Origin: Lanius collurio
Taxonomy: Eukaryota; Chordata; Aves; Passeriformes; Laniidae
Length of the DNA stretch: 64,000 nt
Assembly: GCA_020086605.1 (NCBI GenBank)
Contig: JACBWW010000008.1
Coordinates: forward strand, 15,588,714 to 15,652,713
Direction: 5' to 3'
Under the pieces are notes generated by a model. It was not told where the DNA came from. It ran no database searches and was given only the letters and a program-made list of their open reading frames with translations. Positions 1-11,699 of this stretch are shown piece by piece. Within the stretch, counting starts at the first letter, position 1; each line of letters begins with the position of its first letter. A program made the position numbers and the translations under genes.

Positions 1-3000
1 CCAGTTCCCACGGGATTTATCTTAGGGCAATTTGAAGAAATAAGACAGGTGTCTTGATAAATGCTTAGGGACATCAGCCACTGTCCCTCCCCCTCCTCCT
101 CCTCCTCATACCTGTGCCTCTGTGCACCCTCACACCCTTGTCCTACCACGGATGGGAACTTTGGGGGCCCATCAATCCAGCATTGTGCTTTATCCCACAG
201 TGAGCTTGAAGGATGATAACGTTTCCCAGGGGTGTTTAACAGGTATGAGAGCTAGACAGAGGAGAGGTATAAGGATTTTACCTCTTGTAAACAGATTTTA
301 CCACTGTGGTCTTCATACAGGAATTAGTATACAATACGATGATATCTGTAGTTGCTATTTGGTTGGTGTGCAGTACCACATGAGAATAGTAAGAAAGTAC
401 CATGGTTTTTCCAGGGCCAGGAGAAAAGACTGCCCCAATACACTTTTCCTTTTACTTAATATTTTCTTTTCTCTTTGCTTTTCTTCTCTTTTTTTTCTTT
501 TCTTTTGTATGTTTTTTTTTAATTTTTCTTCTATTCCAAGTGAGAGACAACAGAAAAAAAGGCAAGGTTTTTGATTCAGGGAAAAAGCACAATGGAAAAG
601 CAGCCCTATGCAGTGTGCACCTGGGGCCAATAGCAAATTCTTCATTGAATTAAATCTACAATCTCTGAGCACTCAGACCTGCACAACAGGATCCCCCCAG
701 GATAGTTACTCCTCAGTTCACTGTGAAAACCACTCCATGCCCTGAAGCATATGAAGAGAGCTTACTTACTGTTTTATTTGAATGGCAAAACATAGGCACT
801 CTTCTCATTTACAGTGACAGTTAAATTATTTTTATCTGTCTAAACTACACATGGCAGCAGTTGGTTCCACAGACTCTCCTTTTCTTACCAGTATTGAAAG
901 CATCGACTTTTCTCAGTAGTATTTTGTCATTTTTGTAGATACTAACACCATATCAGTGCTTCTGGGCTGGGTCCGAGTCCCTGTGCTGTCACAAGAGTTA
1001 TCACAGCAGGTATGGGGCTGGCTTTCTGCCAAGCACCTACACGGAGGGGGCTCAGCCATGGCCAGCACTGGTTCATCCCTCCCTGCTGGTGCTGTCCCGG
1101 GGTGCTGGCACTGAACTCCAGCTGGGAGCCAGCATGCCAGAGGGAGCCAGACAGTGGAGGAGCTGCACTCCCCACTCAGATGGGGAATTTTGCAATGACA
1201 GCCACTCTCCACTTCCTCACAGTCTACCCTGCTACTGCTGACATCTCTGCCCCTGCATGCCTATCTGCAGCAGTGGAGGCCTGCGTTGCTTCCCTGATAC
1301 TCCCTGGCACTCTTCAGCTGGAGGATTTTGTGCTTCATGGAAAGCAAGAAAAGTGTACACCAAACCCAGCCTGTGGTTTGCATCAGATGCTACTGCTCTT
1401 CCCTTCTCCTGAGGCTACTGAGTACAGACACAGCCCACCTGCCTCTTCTAAGCTAAAGACAAGCAGAGACATGGTTTAGGCTCAAATACTCATGGTTGTG
1501 TCAACAGAAAGACCTGAGCCCCATGCACCTCAACAAACCTCGACAGACCCCGTGCCCTCACCCAAAGGGCACACACCTGCACTGTCCTCTACCTGTCATG
1601 GGCTCCAGAGCATTCTCTATGGACACACAACTGCTGCCTGTGCCTGCTTTCTTCTACTAGCACAATAGCTTTGTGTCAAATTAAAGTGCTCATGTTGGCC
1701 AGCTGTGCCATACTTGTGTTTACTTCCCCACAAGCTGAACATGTGCAAGGCTACTAGGCAGGGAATTGCCAGAGCTGCAGCTCCCACACAGCCCTGGGGA
1801 CTACCCAAGGCAGGCCATTGCTCCGTCCTTAGGCAGGGGAGGTGGGTGTGGAGGGTTCTGGTGCTCCCCATCGCAGCTGGCAGCTGGGACAAGTGCAATG
1901 CTCTGAGCATTCCCACACCCCAACACCACGGCAGGCTATTTCAGGGTGCCTGTAACCTGGGTCTGGTTGATTTTCATGTAGTCAGCAGGGAAAGGCAGGT
2001 CAGGCATGCTCAACAAATTTCCCTGGTATCCACTTCTCTATGTAACAGATAGATTTATTTTCACTTAAAACTGAAAAGCCTTTTAGACATTTTTAAGACG
2101 TAGCATATCAGGCATGATCTTTGTCTAGTCTGAGCTAAACATTCCTGCTGTCTCTTGACTGCAGCGTGTAACTAAAGTTCATATCCAATCAATTTGGCCA
2201 CATCCCTCCTAGGAACATTTTCCAGACCTGCTCTTTTTTACTTCCTCTTTGTAAGGTTTACCTAGGATTTCTCTTAGAGTAAGTTTCGTTACAAGACTCA
2301 TGACATTCACAATTTAAAACTACCTTGTGGGGATCCTTTTTGAAGGATAAATAATTCATCCAGAAGAGTAAACAATCTTCATATGTGCTAGCTTTGACAA
2401 GAAAGTACTGCAGATGAGACACTTCAAATTAATACAAGAGAGATTCAAGGCATCCGTTTTAAAAACACACTCCCCAAAACCCCAGAGCTACGCAGTGCGT
2501 GCTTGTGCTGAGGCTGCCTACAGTTCTGGCTGCTCCATTTTAAATAATTCAAAACTCTCTTTGGATTATTTTGTGGGTTGTGTTAGTTTGGAGGGGGGAA
2601 AGAAATTTTCCAAGTGCCATGTTTTCCTATATATATTCACAGTACATAACTCTTTCAGCTTCACTGTGTATTTTGCACAGATTACAGAAAATAAAAGCCA
2701 CAGCTGCAAAGGTTTAGGACTGAGATTCCTGTGACTACCCACAACAGAAATCTTTTATTTCAGCTTCAGTGTACTCCCCTCCCTCCAGAATTCAACCTTC
2801 TCTGATCTGAATTCTCTTCCCTACTTGTACTTAACAAGGTATGGAAGGAGCATCCTCACTTCTGCTCATCCCATTCACAGGGGTGAATCCCTGCCCCTGT
2901 CAGAGACAGAGACTTCTGGAGCACACCACTGCAGCATCTTCCTGGCTTCACAGGGAAACCACTACCAGCACCTTCAGACAGCTGGTAAATTTTTTTGCTA

Positions 3001-3369
3001 AGCAGAGATTGATACACTTGGGCAATATCTAGGCTTCCCCTCTAAGGACAATCATTTACAGTACAGTGGGTGAAATATACATTTTCCAGATATTACTGCT
3101 TCTAGGACAGTAGTGACAGCAAAGTCACTACATCAGATTGTTACTAATTCTTCGGTATCATTCCCTAAAAACTGAAGAAAGACATTTTGACCCTTAGAAA
3201 GGGCCAGCATTTTTTATAGGAAAAGAAATTTTCCTGTTAAGTTAGGCATTTAATATCTCATGTCTCCTGACTCCCACAAATGCCTCCTCACACCCATCAT
3301 TTCAGGACAGGTTTTTCTTCTCAGGAATAACCTGTAATTAAATGTGAACTTAAAAGTACCAGGCAAGCA
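1..3369. other. Intergenic DNA, no gene recognised
   Basis: I see no exon, repeat family or RNA gene that I can support. A pyrimidine-rich tract lies at about 455-535. Open frames here, such as 122-574 and 1012-1479, are low-complexity or lack recognisable homology, and none is flanked by convincing splice sites. The 5' exon(s) of the CD180 remnant would be expected in this stretch or further left, but I could not identify them. Confidence 0.5.
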
Positions 3370-3479
3370 TCACTGAAAAAGACAGACACTTCTACCTTGG
3401 TGAAGGCAACAGATCATGGGTTTTTACAGATATGAGCTGCAGTTTGAGTAATCATATTACCAGGAGTAAGACAGGCCAC

Positions 3480-5237
3480 TGATGCTGTTTTCTATTGTTT
3501 TCTCAAAGTGTCAGATCAGCTGGGTGTATGACAGTGCCTTTCCCAGCAACAGGCAGCAGAAGACAGTCATGCTGATTGGAAACCTGTGCATACTTCTGTC
3601 TGACACAGCGTTTGTTGGCCCACGTTCACTGGAGCATCTCAACACAGACAGGAAAAACAAGTACATCCTTCATTCCAATGACAAATCTTGACAGCTTAGA
3701 TATCCTCATCTTGGGCAACCACATCTCTTCATTGCAGCTTCCCAACTCAAAACCTCAAACACCTTGATTTTCAAATGAACAACACACAAGCAATCACAGC
3801 AGAAGATGTCCAAGCTCTGCAGAAGACCAGCAATGTAACTTTCATCCTTAAAGGCATTGACATTACATACATTGAACCTGGATCTTTTCAGTCCTGTTTC
3901 TACAGTTTGGACTTGGTGGGCTGTGCTGACATCCACGGGGTCCTGGAGGGCATAGAGAGCTCCATAGCCCAGATCCTTTGGCTGAGAACATTTTATGGTG
4001 TGGAAAAGGAGATCTACACAAGCCCAGATGTTTTACAAGGCCTCTACAGCATCTCTGTTAAGGATCCCTATCTGCAGTTACAGTACTTCAGAAATCAAAA
4101 TGCTGACACATTTAAACCTGCTTAACCAGGCTCCAAAAGCTGGATCTAACCCAAACCCACATCCATGCACTGCCCCCTGGCATCAGTGGCATGAGCTCGC
4201 TGGAGGAGATGGTTCTCATCGCAAACTGCTTTGAGATAGCAACACCAGCTCTGCTGCCTTCCCCTCCCTCACCCGCCTCCACATCAAGGGTAATCCACAG
4301 GTTCTACAGCTGAGCTCTGGCTCTTGGGAGGAGCTGCCAAAGCTCCAACATCTTGATTTAAGTTGGAGTCACAGTGAAAGCTCTGACTGCTGTAGCAAAG
4401 CACTGACAGCTTTGAGCAGACTTTGTAACCTGAATCTGAGCCACAGCACACACCTCCATCTCCAGGATGTGCTCATTTGGGACAGTGCTAGCCTAGAGCT
4501 GTTGAACTTACCCTTCACACACCCTTTCCAAAATCTGCACCTCTTGCAAATGCTGAATCTTTCCTCCTCCCACATTAACACTAGCATTCAGCATCTCTTT
4601 CAAGGTTTGAAAAACCTCATGTTCTTGGACCTTAGTCAAAATGACTTTGAGTTGGGAATCATGCCAAAGGACAAACTGTTCCCTATCCAATTTAGAGGTG
4701 CTAATATTATCATCCTGTGAACTGACAGCAAGAGGTAACCAAGTATTTCACAACCTCAGGAATTCACAGCATGTTGATCCAAGTTACAACAAATTTACTG
4801 CATTCAGCACAGATGCAGTTTCAAATCTCAAGAGCATCTGTCTCAACTGTGCCCATAACATGGGCAAATCCATGTCGTACCAGGCGGTCAGCTAATGCCC
4901 CCAGATGGCCAGTGCATAATCAATTTACGCTACAGCCTTCTGGACTACACCTGCTCTGATATTGGTTTAATCACCTGGTAAAAGGAAAATCTGGATCAAA
5001 TTGAAGACCCTGAAGGAACAAGGTGCTCTGAACCCAAATTGCTAGCTGGGTTCAGCTGGCCGCCTTCTCACTCTCCCACTTCTCAGTGGGATGAACATGT
5101 CAGGAGTCATTGCCGTTTATCCTGTAGTGGCTGGTTTATCCTATAGTTCCATCTTCATTTGGGGTGCTTGCTATTTCAAGCAAAATTACCAATGACTGTA
5201 AGTCTAGGATGGGGACACAGAAAATACCTACAGCAAT
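3480..5237 (+). pseudogene. CD180: CD180 (RP105) pseudogene, Toll-like LRR receptor remnant
   Basis: CD180 is a leucine-rich-repeat surface receptor that works with LY86/MD-1 to modulate TLR4 signalling in B cells and myeloid cells. Homology to the large CD180 exon runs in order but jumps between reading frames. KCQISW and GPRSLEHL (3510-3640) are in one frame, LGNHISSLQLP (about 3710-3745) in the next, and NLKHLDFQMNN onward (about 3745-4125) in the third. Then come LQKLDLTQTHIHALPPG (about 4131-4180), SDCCSKALTALSRL and PFQNLHLLQMLNLS (about 4268-4690), LEVLILSSCELTA (from about 4692) and YTCSDIGLITW (about 4948-4978). The C-terminal LRR cap carries an in-frame TAA at 4979-4981, where the family has tyrosine. 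A weak membrane-segment match ends in RKYLQQ at about 5220-5236. At least five frame changes plus this stop make it non-functional. Similarity may extend left to about 3370; the signal-peptide exon was not found. Its convergent position beside MAST4 matches the mammalian order. Confidence 0.88.
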
Positions 5238-5714
5238 TGTTGTGGTGGGACCCCTGGGCCCCCCCGGCCAGGTCCCTGCCATGTGACTGAGTCAGGTCAG
5301 TCTGATGTTCCAGCAGCCCGGGCTCTGATCTGGTTGGTTGTTTGTCCCATCCCCACCCCTGGCATCCCCTTTCCCCCTGTCTGTGATAAAACCAGCAGGA
5401 CGGAAAGCCCCGCTCTCTTACCCTGGCCGACCCTTGCCCACGTTGGTGCTCTGTCCCCCCCCGGGACAGAAAGAATAAATGACTTAACATCATAAGGAAG
5501 TTTGAGTTATATTTCTCTTCTCATCAAAAGAGAAAAACTTCTCTTAAACTCGTTAAACTTCTGCTTCTGGCGGGTAGCTGTCAACTAACACTGGCTTAAA
5601 GTGGAGTTGCATGGTTGAAGAATATTTAGGCTGTTTGTAAATGGTTTAATTAATTCCAAGACATAAAGAGGCAAGCTCACCACAAGATTAAGCAGTGGAC
5701 AAGCTAATTATCCA
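5238..5714 (+). repeat. 5' LTR of the provirus fragment
   Basis: The LTR begins TGTTGTGGTGGGACCC directly after the CD180 tail. It has a C-rich U3, a TATA-like GATAAAACC near 5384, and AATAAA at 5474-5479 in a polyadenylation position. The right end is set only by the primer binding site at about 5722, so it is uncertain by tens of bases. An earlier end near 5592 is possible. Confidence 0.6.
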
Positions 5715-5721
5715 CTAGTTA

Positions 5722-5739
5722 TGGGGCCCAACGTGCTGT
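5722..5739 (+). other. Retroviral primer binding site, tRNA-Lys-like
   Basis: TGGGGCCCAACGTG matches the tRNA-Lys type of primer binding site used by betaretroviruses at all but one of its first 14 positions (a G in place of C). It lies between the LTR and the leader, which fixes the plus-strand orientation. Confidence 0.6.
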
Positions 5740-6158
5740 CTCAGAACCTCTGTTCCTGAGATATTTGGGGGTGTCCCGTTTGGCCACGCATCTCCCAGAG
5801 TTAGCCCTGCAGGTGGTTTGTGCATTACTCTGTAGCCTGTTGCTGCTTTGTGTGCAGTAACGAGCTCTGAGCTCCAGCTGCACCTCCTCCACACCACGTG
5901 GTGGGAGAGAAGCTGGAAAAGCAGGAGACCCGTTTAGCCGATTTTTTTTCTCCAGACTGGCTTTTTGCGTGGAAATCCAAAATTTTGGTAAGTGTTTCCC
6001 CATTTGTTTAGGGGGCTTGTGCCTTATTGCTGGTTTTGGTGCCTTTTTATCTTTTATTTCCTCTCTTTTTGGTGATTTGGGATTGAGATAAGTGGTATTG
6101 CTTTAAATATGGGATCAGAAATTTATTTTATATTTTAGAAATAAAATATAAAAAAAAG

Positions 6159-6200
6159 AAGAAATATATTTTAACATTCAAGAAATATATTTTAACATTC
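6159..6200 (+). repeat. Perfect 21-bp tandem duplication
   Basis: The 21-base unit beginning AAGAAATATATTTTAACA occurs twice in a row at 6159-6179 and 6180-6200. It sits inside the broken gag start of the provirus. Because its length is a multiple of three, it is not itself the frameshift. Confidence 0.9.
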
Positions 6201-6682
6201 AAGAATTGCTTTCTTCTACTGGGCATAATTTCCCTAATAGTCTAGCTCAGTCATTTGTGCCTTGGCTTTTTCAATATTTCCCCAATCTATCTGCTAAAAA
6301 TATCAAATGTCCCCAGTTTTGGGCTGAAGTTGGGAAAAAGCTGTCTTCTCTAAGACGTGCTGGAGATGAAACAGTTGCAAAATACTTTCCCCTGCTGTTA
6401 CTTACATATAGCTTGCCAACAAAAATGCAATACAGGAAAAGCCAATGCAACCCCCCCTCTTCTCCCACTCCCCATTCTCCCAAACCCTTGTCCCCTATGC
6501 TGGAAAACACTACCAGTGCAGCCTGCTCATTAGCACAAGTGAGTTATCTACCACTTGGCACAGCAGTGTCTTCCCAGCACCTGAGCTGTAAAAGGAATCC
6601 GGAGCTGTTTACAGCACCTTTCCAACCCCTCTCTTCGACCCCCTTTTCCCCAGTTTCTAGTCCAAATGTGGTAATGTCATGA

Positions 6683-9600
6683 ACAAATTGCATTAAATTG
6701 AAAGATACCTTACTGTTTTTATTTGTGACAAGCATTTTCTTAACTTTTGTAATATACTCTCTACCTGTACTAAAACTTTTAGAAAAATAATGAATAAATT
6801 AGAGTTGAAAAAGAAACTATCACCTGAATCTTGAAAATATTTGAAAAACTTACAGAGAAATCCCAATTCAATTCAATGGTAGCGCTGTTATACTAGTACT
6901 ACGGTTAATGCACTTGTAAAGGGAAAATCCAACAGCCAAAACACAAACTTACTTCTCTTTAAAAAAGAACACCTAACCACCACCACTTCCAAAATGGAAA
7001 AAACCAAAACCAACCAAACAACCCAAACAAAACTCAACCAACCATAAAAAAAAAAAAAAAAACCACAACAAAAACCAAATTCCACCCTTTATCAAATACC
7101 CTTGAAAAGCAATGTCTTTGAAGAGATGGCAGTAGCGTACCCCACTCTGCTAAAGAGAAAAAAACCACCTGTGAAGAACAGACACATTTACAGCCACATA
7201 AGAAACAGCATCTATCGCCTCTGTTATCTTAAAAAAAATAATTCTTTAAAATACTTCTGATCCTTAGAGAATTTCTGGCCATTGAAATTCTGTCTATCCA
7301 TCTTTTAGCCTGGGGCAGGCCCTGCTCCTGTGCTATTTTCTAGACTTCACAGTAAGTAAAGATGGTATCATCTTTAACCATAATATTGTAGATTTGGTCA
7401 AGAATCTGTGGGTGAAATACTCTGCTTGCTTGCACAGGGCAAAACCCCTCAATGCTGACAGATATGAGGCATTTCTTTGGCAGCCTGGAGTGGCCTGTTC
7501 CTTTCAGCCACAGCCCAGGTGAGGAAACCAGAGGCTGCCAAGGGGGCAGCACAGTGGTCAACCTTATACCACAGGTGCTCCTGGTGTCAACAGCTACTTC
7601 ACATTTCTTCTGGTGTGCATCCCTGGAGTAAAATCAGAGACGATGATCCCTGCTTCAACTGGATATGCAATGGTAGGCAGGAATAAAGACCTACTATTTA
7701 TATAACACCAAATAGTCTTCTCTGCCATCACATGAGAATAAACCCAGAGCAAGGTAGAGTATGTGCATTTGACCAAGGATCTAATGGGAGCTTGTTGGGC
7801 CTACTCATCTGCCCTGGATCACCATAAAGTCATTTATGTTCATTTAGCACTTTAATACAGGCTTACCCTGATGGACTGACACAACTCTCCTGGTCACATG
7901 AGCCTCCTGTCTCCTGGAGCATGCACCATGGGGAAGCTTGCCCTGCCACGCCAGGCTGGAGCTGTGGTTGCCCTCTGAGATGTGGAAGACCAATTCTCAA
8001 CCCAACAGGACTCCATACTCAGCTTCAGCTCCAGTCCAAAGGCATTTCCTCAAAATTTTCCTCTCTAACACACTGACTAGCTAAATTTTCAAAGATTCAA
8101 AGATTCCTGCTGGACCAGAGTTTTTGCTCATTTCTGACAAGAACCCCCGATTGATCTTCTCCAATAAGAAATACCTCTCATTTGGAAAGCCCCTTTTGCC
8201 ATCTGTTAGCAGATCTGACTGATGCAATGTGTATATTTGCAGCTTTCATCTGCCTTGACATGACATACATCAATGCCCTACCCACCAGCTTCTCCTCCTG
8301 CTGCCTTCATAGCCATGTGCTGCCCAAGGGCACGCAGGAAGGGATGTTTGATGTTCCTCCTCCAGCTGCCCACAAAGGCTCCCAGATCTGGCACCCTACA
8401 GTGTTGCCTCTCTATATTGCTGGTCCGTGTTCCCTGTTCCTGTGGCTGCTGAAGGTTCCCCCCAATGCCATCGGCAGACACTGTGCTCCAGCTGCCAAAT
8501 GCTGAAGCTGCATGGAGTGCCTGCCCTTCTGCAAGGGCTCGGCTACAGGAGAGAATTGTCCCCAAGCAAACCATGCTGTCCGAGCTCAGCACATCCTGAC
8601 TTTCCTTGGGAGCAAGGCAGGGACTTTCCTGAACTCAGCCCAAGGTTCAAGGTGCATTTTCCTCTCACTCTACAAATCCAATTGGTTAAATGAGCAACCT
8701 CCAGTATCTTAACAATCCAGGATGATTGCCAGTGTATGTAACACTTAAGAAAGACTTGCTTCTTCCATAGTTTCACTCTTGAAATTGCGCGTTCAGGAAG
8801 GTGTTACACAAATACTGACATCAAAATGGAGCATAAAATAATCCAAATGCACAAAAAAAAAAAATGCTGCAAGTATCAGGTAGTGATAGATCCACCTATA
8901 GTAGTGACTGCAGGGAAAACTGCATGTTGGGCTGAAAGCTATTCTGAAATGCCCTTTTATTTGGAGAGACCACAGGATTTAACCAGTTTCTGAAATGCTA
9001 TCCTGTGTCATGGTGTAGACTAAGTTGTAAACTCCAGTTGGTGAAAACTCAAAAGACATTTGAGAAGGTGAAATATGTTTTGCACATTGAGTATTAAAGC
9101 TTTCTTGCAATCCAGCCCTTTCCCCTACACACCTTGTTTTAGGTGACTGTATCTGCAGGTGTTCTAATTTTATTCTCTGATTTTCTTTACAGTGCCATCT
9201 CTATTTCCCTGCAAAAACGCCATTCATAAGACACTGTGCAAACCATGCTGAACAGCATACAGTGTTTCAGGATACACAAACTCTAAATACAGGGACTGAC
9301 TATTCTGAAGGAAATTTATCTCTGGATATAATACACTATAATGTCCAGATTATGTATTAAGACTTCATGAATTTCAAAGATTTAGTCTTCTGGGATTACT
9401 TAGTAAAGATACACATGGATGTTTTCTGACAGAATTGTGTACCTAGTCAAACTCTAACGTGAAGCATTCTTTTGGCTTCCAGTCAAGGCCTTTTATCTAT
9501 CATTTTTTCAAACATGGCTATGAAGCCAGCACATGGAGAGAACAAGGGAATTGCCTGAGGTGAATGGTACCTAACAAACTTTAGCTCACCACCACCCTAG

Positions 9601-10204
9601 CTCCAGGACTACATGTACCTGAAGTCATGGTACAACTCAACACCACAACACAGAATTTAGCAGTGTTTACAGAGAGAAGGAACTTGAGCATATCTTCATT
9701 ATTTCACAGATTGGTAATCACTTTGCTTTATTTCACCAGGACAAACAAAAACTCAGAGCCGAGTTCTTCTTTACTTAACTGTACTTAAGCAAGATCTCTC
9801 AGTAAGATCCAAGTCAGTTTTTGGAGGACGATTTTACCCTGAACAAAATGGTTAAGTGGGCCAATTTCTAAATATGTTGACTTCAAAAAACACACCCTGA
9901 TGTAAATGAAACATCTTTTAAGAGCTTTCTCTCATTCATTGGTCTTGTCTGTATCTGGAAAAAGAGCAGGCAAGGTTCCCTCTCAAACAATCTATACTAT
10001 ACCTCCCTGATGAGACACAACCAATGGAAATTCTTCTTCCCCAGTAGCAGGAGACATCTTTCCCTACCAAAACCCTTGGACATCCTCCTTACCTTTCACA
10101 CCTGCATTTTTTAGGGCTTGATGTCCACTAGAACGATCTTCTTACTCTGCAGCCTTCTCAGCTCCTCCTGATACTCCCAACTTTTTGCCTCTTGAACTGT
10201 AACC
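6683..10204. other. Intergenic DNA between the CD180 remnant and MAST4
   Basis: No gene or element is recognised apart from the A-rich tract listed separately. Short open frames (for example 8182-8505 and 8427-8693) have no recognisable motifs. Confidence 0.5.
6965..7080 (+). repeat. A/C-rich low-complexity tract with poly(A) run
   Basis: The sequence consists of repeated CCAAA/CAAAC-like words with an uninterrupted run of about 18 A near 7046. It could be a decayed retroposon tail or simple low-complexity DNA. I see no identifiable element body. Confidence 0.7.
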
Positions 10205-10276
10205 TCTAGCATCGCTTCCTGCCCATGGTGGCTGGAACTTCAGCTCCTTTCCAGCCCAAACCATTCTGTGATTCTT
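10205..10276 (+). mobile_element. CR1 LINE 3' end fragment
   Basis: The segment from CTTCCTGCCCATGG to CCATTCTGTGATTCTT resembles the last part of the CR1 3' UTR, including the characteristic ATTCTGTGATTCT terminus. CR1 elements in birds are usually severely 5'-truncated, as here. Confidence 0.65.
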
Positions 10277-11570
10277 AAACTCAGTTCATTCAAAGGCATC
10301 CTCAGCAGATACCAGGGAGATTGATCTCATCAGTTCTAATCAGCTACTATACCACAGATACAGTCAGTGGAAAGAAAAACCATTGCTAACCCAAAACATG
10401 CAGTGGGACATACATCCATACACCCTCCAGTGTCTTCCTGTCCTGTGACCTTTTCCTTCTGATCTGCTTGCTGAGTTCTGATTCACATCAAGCTGGATGT
10501 CCCTGCGAAGTCTTGCAGGCTACATAAGACTACAATAAGGGGCCTAAGGGGCTTAGCAAACTGAGAGTTCAGTGCTGAAGAAGGGAGCTCACGGTCCCCC
10601 CTTCACACCATAGAAGCATTCCTATCTCAGGTAAGAAGCAAAATGAAGATGACAGGCCAAGCCATATATATCACTGATAACCCATCTCTCCCAACTTCCT
10701 CCTGAACACAAACTCCACACACCACCCCCTTCCCCTGACCCACAACACTCTGGAGGCTCACTTTGAACATGCAGGTTTCTATGCCTCCCCTGGAAAAGCT
10801 GACTGTGCTGTCCACAGCCAGGGACAGCACAGCAGGAGAGGCATGAGACTCAGTCAACCCTCAACTCTTGCAATTTCCTTTCCCTCGTCTGCTGGATCCT
10901 GCTCTTCTGTCCTCAACACATCACCCCTCGTCAGCACGCCAGATTTTGCAAGACTGTCTGCCTTCTAGTGGGCTACAGCATATTGGAAAATTTGGGGGTG
11001 AACTGCAGCTTCCTCTTCCCTGTATTTTTCACACAGAGAGAAAAGCAGCAAAAGTGATGCTGTAACACTGCTGCACTTAGTTCTGTACAGAGGAAAATTG
11101 CAGGGGAAACAATGCAATAATAAAGGGTGAACACCAATTCCCACCTGCTGGGCAGCTCTGCAGAGTTACGAAAAGCGGAACAGTAAGGAGGTGTGTACTT
11201 CAATATATCCTGCTCCTGTGGTAACGCATGATGATGCATGTTTTGCAGAAAGTATTTAAGTGCCACATTGCAGGCTACTGCCCATAGAAGCAGCAGTCAG
11301 GCTGTGTCATCCCACACCACACCACACACATCTATCCAACCCAGAGCAGAGGTTCCAGACACAGCCTGAGATGAGATGCTCAGCCAGGCACACCTCCTTT
11401 GTCCCCAGAACAACCTGCATTTCCTCATGTAAAACCCTCCACCAGCATGTGCCTTAAGGGGTGCACTGAGCTGGCCCCAAAAAACCCCAAAACTGTCAGC
11501 CTCTGAGTACAGCAGAGATGTGCCTTACATCACAGCACTGAAAGCAATCCAGGAAAAAAAGTTAACACAA
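10277..11570. other. Intergenic DNA downstream of MAST4
   Basis: Nothing is recognised. Seen from MAST4, the segment next to 11570 contains TGTTGTGTTAAC followed by a T run, suitable as a GU/U-rich downstream element for polyadenylation. Confidence 0.5.
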
Positions 11571-11587
11571 CAGTTTCATGCTGAATT

Positions 11588-11593
11588 TTTATT
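11588..11593 (-). terminator. MAST4: MAST4 poly(A) signal, distal
   Basis: AATAAA on the minus strand. About 20-40 bases further along the minus strand comes TGTTGTGTTAAC followed by a T run, the expected GU/U-rich element. Cleavage is predicted near 11570. Confidence 0.65.
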
Positions 11594-11693
11594 TCAATGT
11601 TATGCAACTGCATAAGTATAAATAATCGTGTTCAATATATAACAATTATGACATCCATAAGGAGTTTCTCAGAGAAAATAAGACTGCAAACAC

Positions 11694-11699
11694 TTTATT
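11694..11699 (-). terminator. MAST4: MAST4 poly(A) signal, alternative
   Basis: A second minus-strand AATAAA about 100 bases upstream of the distal signal. It could give a slightly shorter 3' UTR. Confidence 0.35.

Larger units (their letters stand above)
5238..6682 (+). mobile_element. 5' part of an endogenous betaretrovirus-like provirus (ERVK type)
   Basis: The order is LTR, primer binding site, leader and the start of gag, all on the plus strand. The gag ATG at 6109 is followed by only nine codons before a TAG at 6136. The frame resumes differently at about 6206 and encodes a matrix-like segment rich in aromatic residues (about 6206-6400), then a proline/serine-rich stretch to a stop at 6680. 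No capsid, pol, env or 3' LTR follows, so the copy is truncated and gag is broken. A GTAAGT at 5988 in the leader could be the old retroviral splice donor. The class is inferred from the primer binding site and the matrix-like segment; the exact family is unknown to me. The right boundary is approximate. Confidence 0.68.

Noticed and set aside
122..574. 150-codon open frame on the plus strand
   Set aside because: The second half is a pyrimidine-rich low-complexity tract (poly-Phe/Leu), with no motif and no splice context. It is best explained by chance.
1012..1479. 155-codon open frame on the plus strand, with an overlapping minus-strand frame
   Set aside because: The region is locally GC-richer, so stops are rarer. 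There is no recognisable domain, signal peptide or splice structure.
6206..6682. 158-codon open frame as a cellular gene
   Set aside because: It sits downstream of an LTR, primer binding site and leader and resembles a retroviral matrix region, so it is ERV debris.
6965..7080. Possible processed pseudogene or SINE tail
   Set aside because: Only an A/C-rich tract is visible. No source gene or SINE body could be identified next to it.
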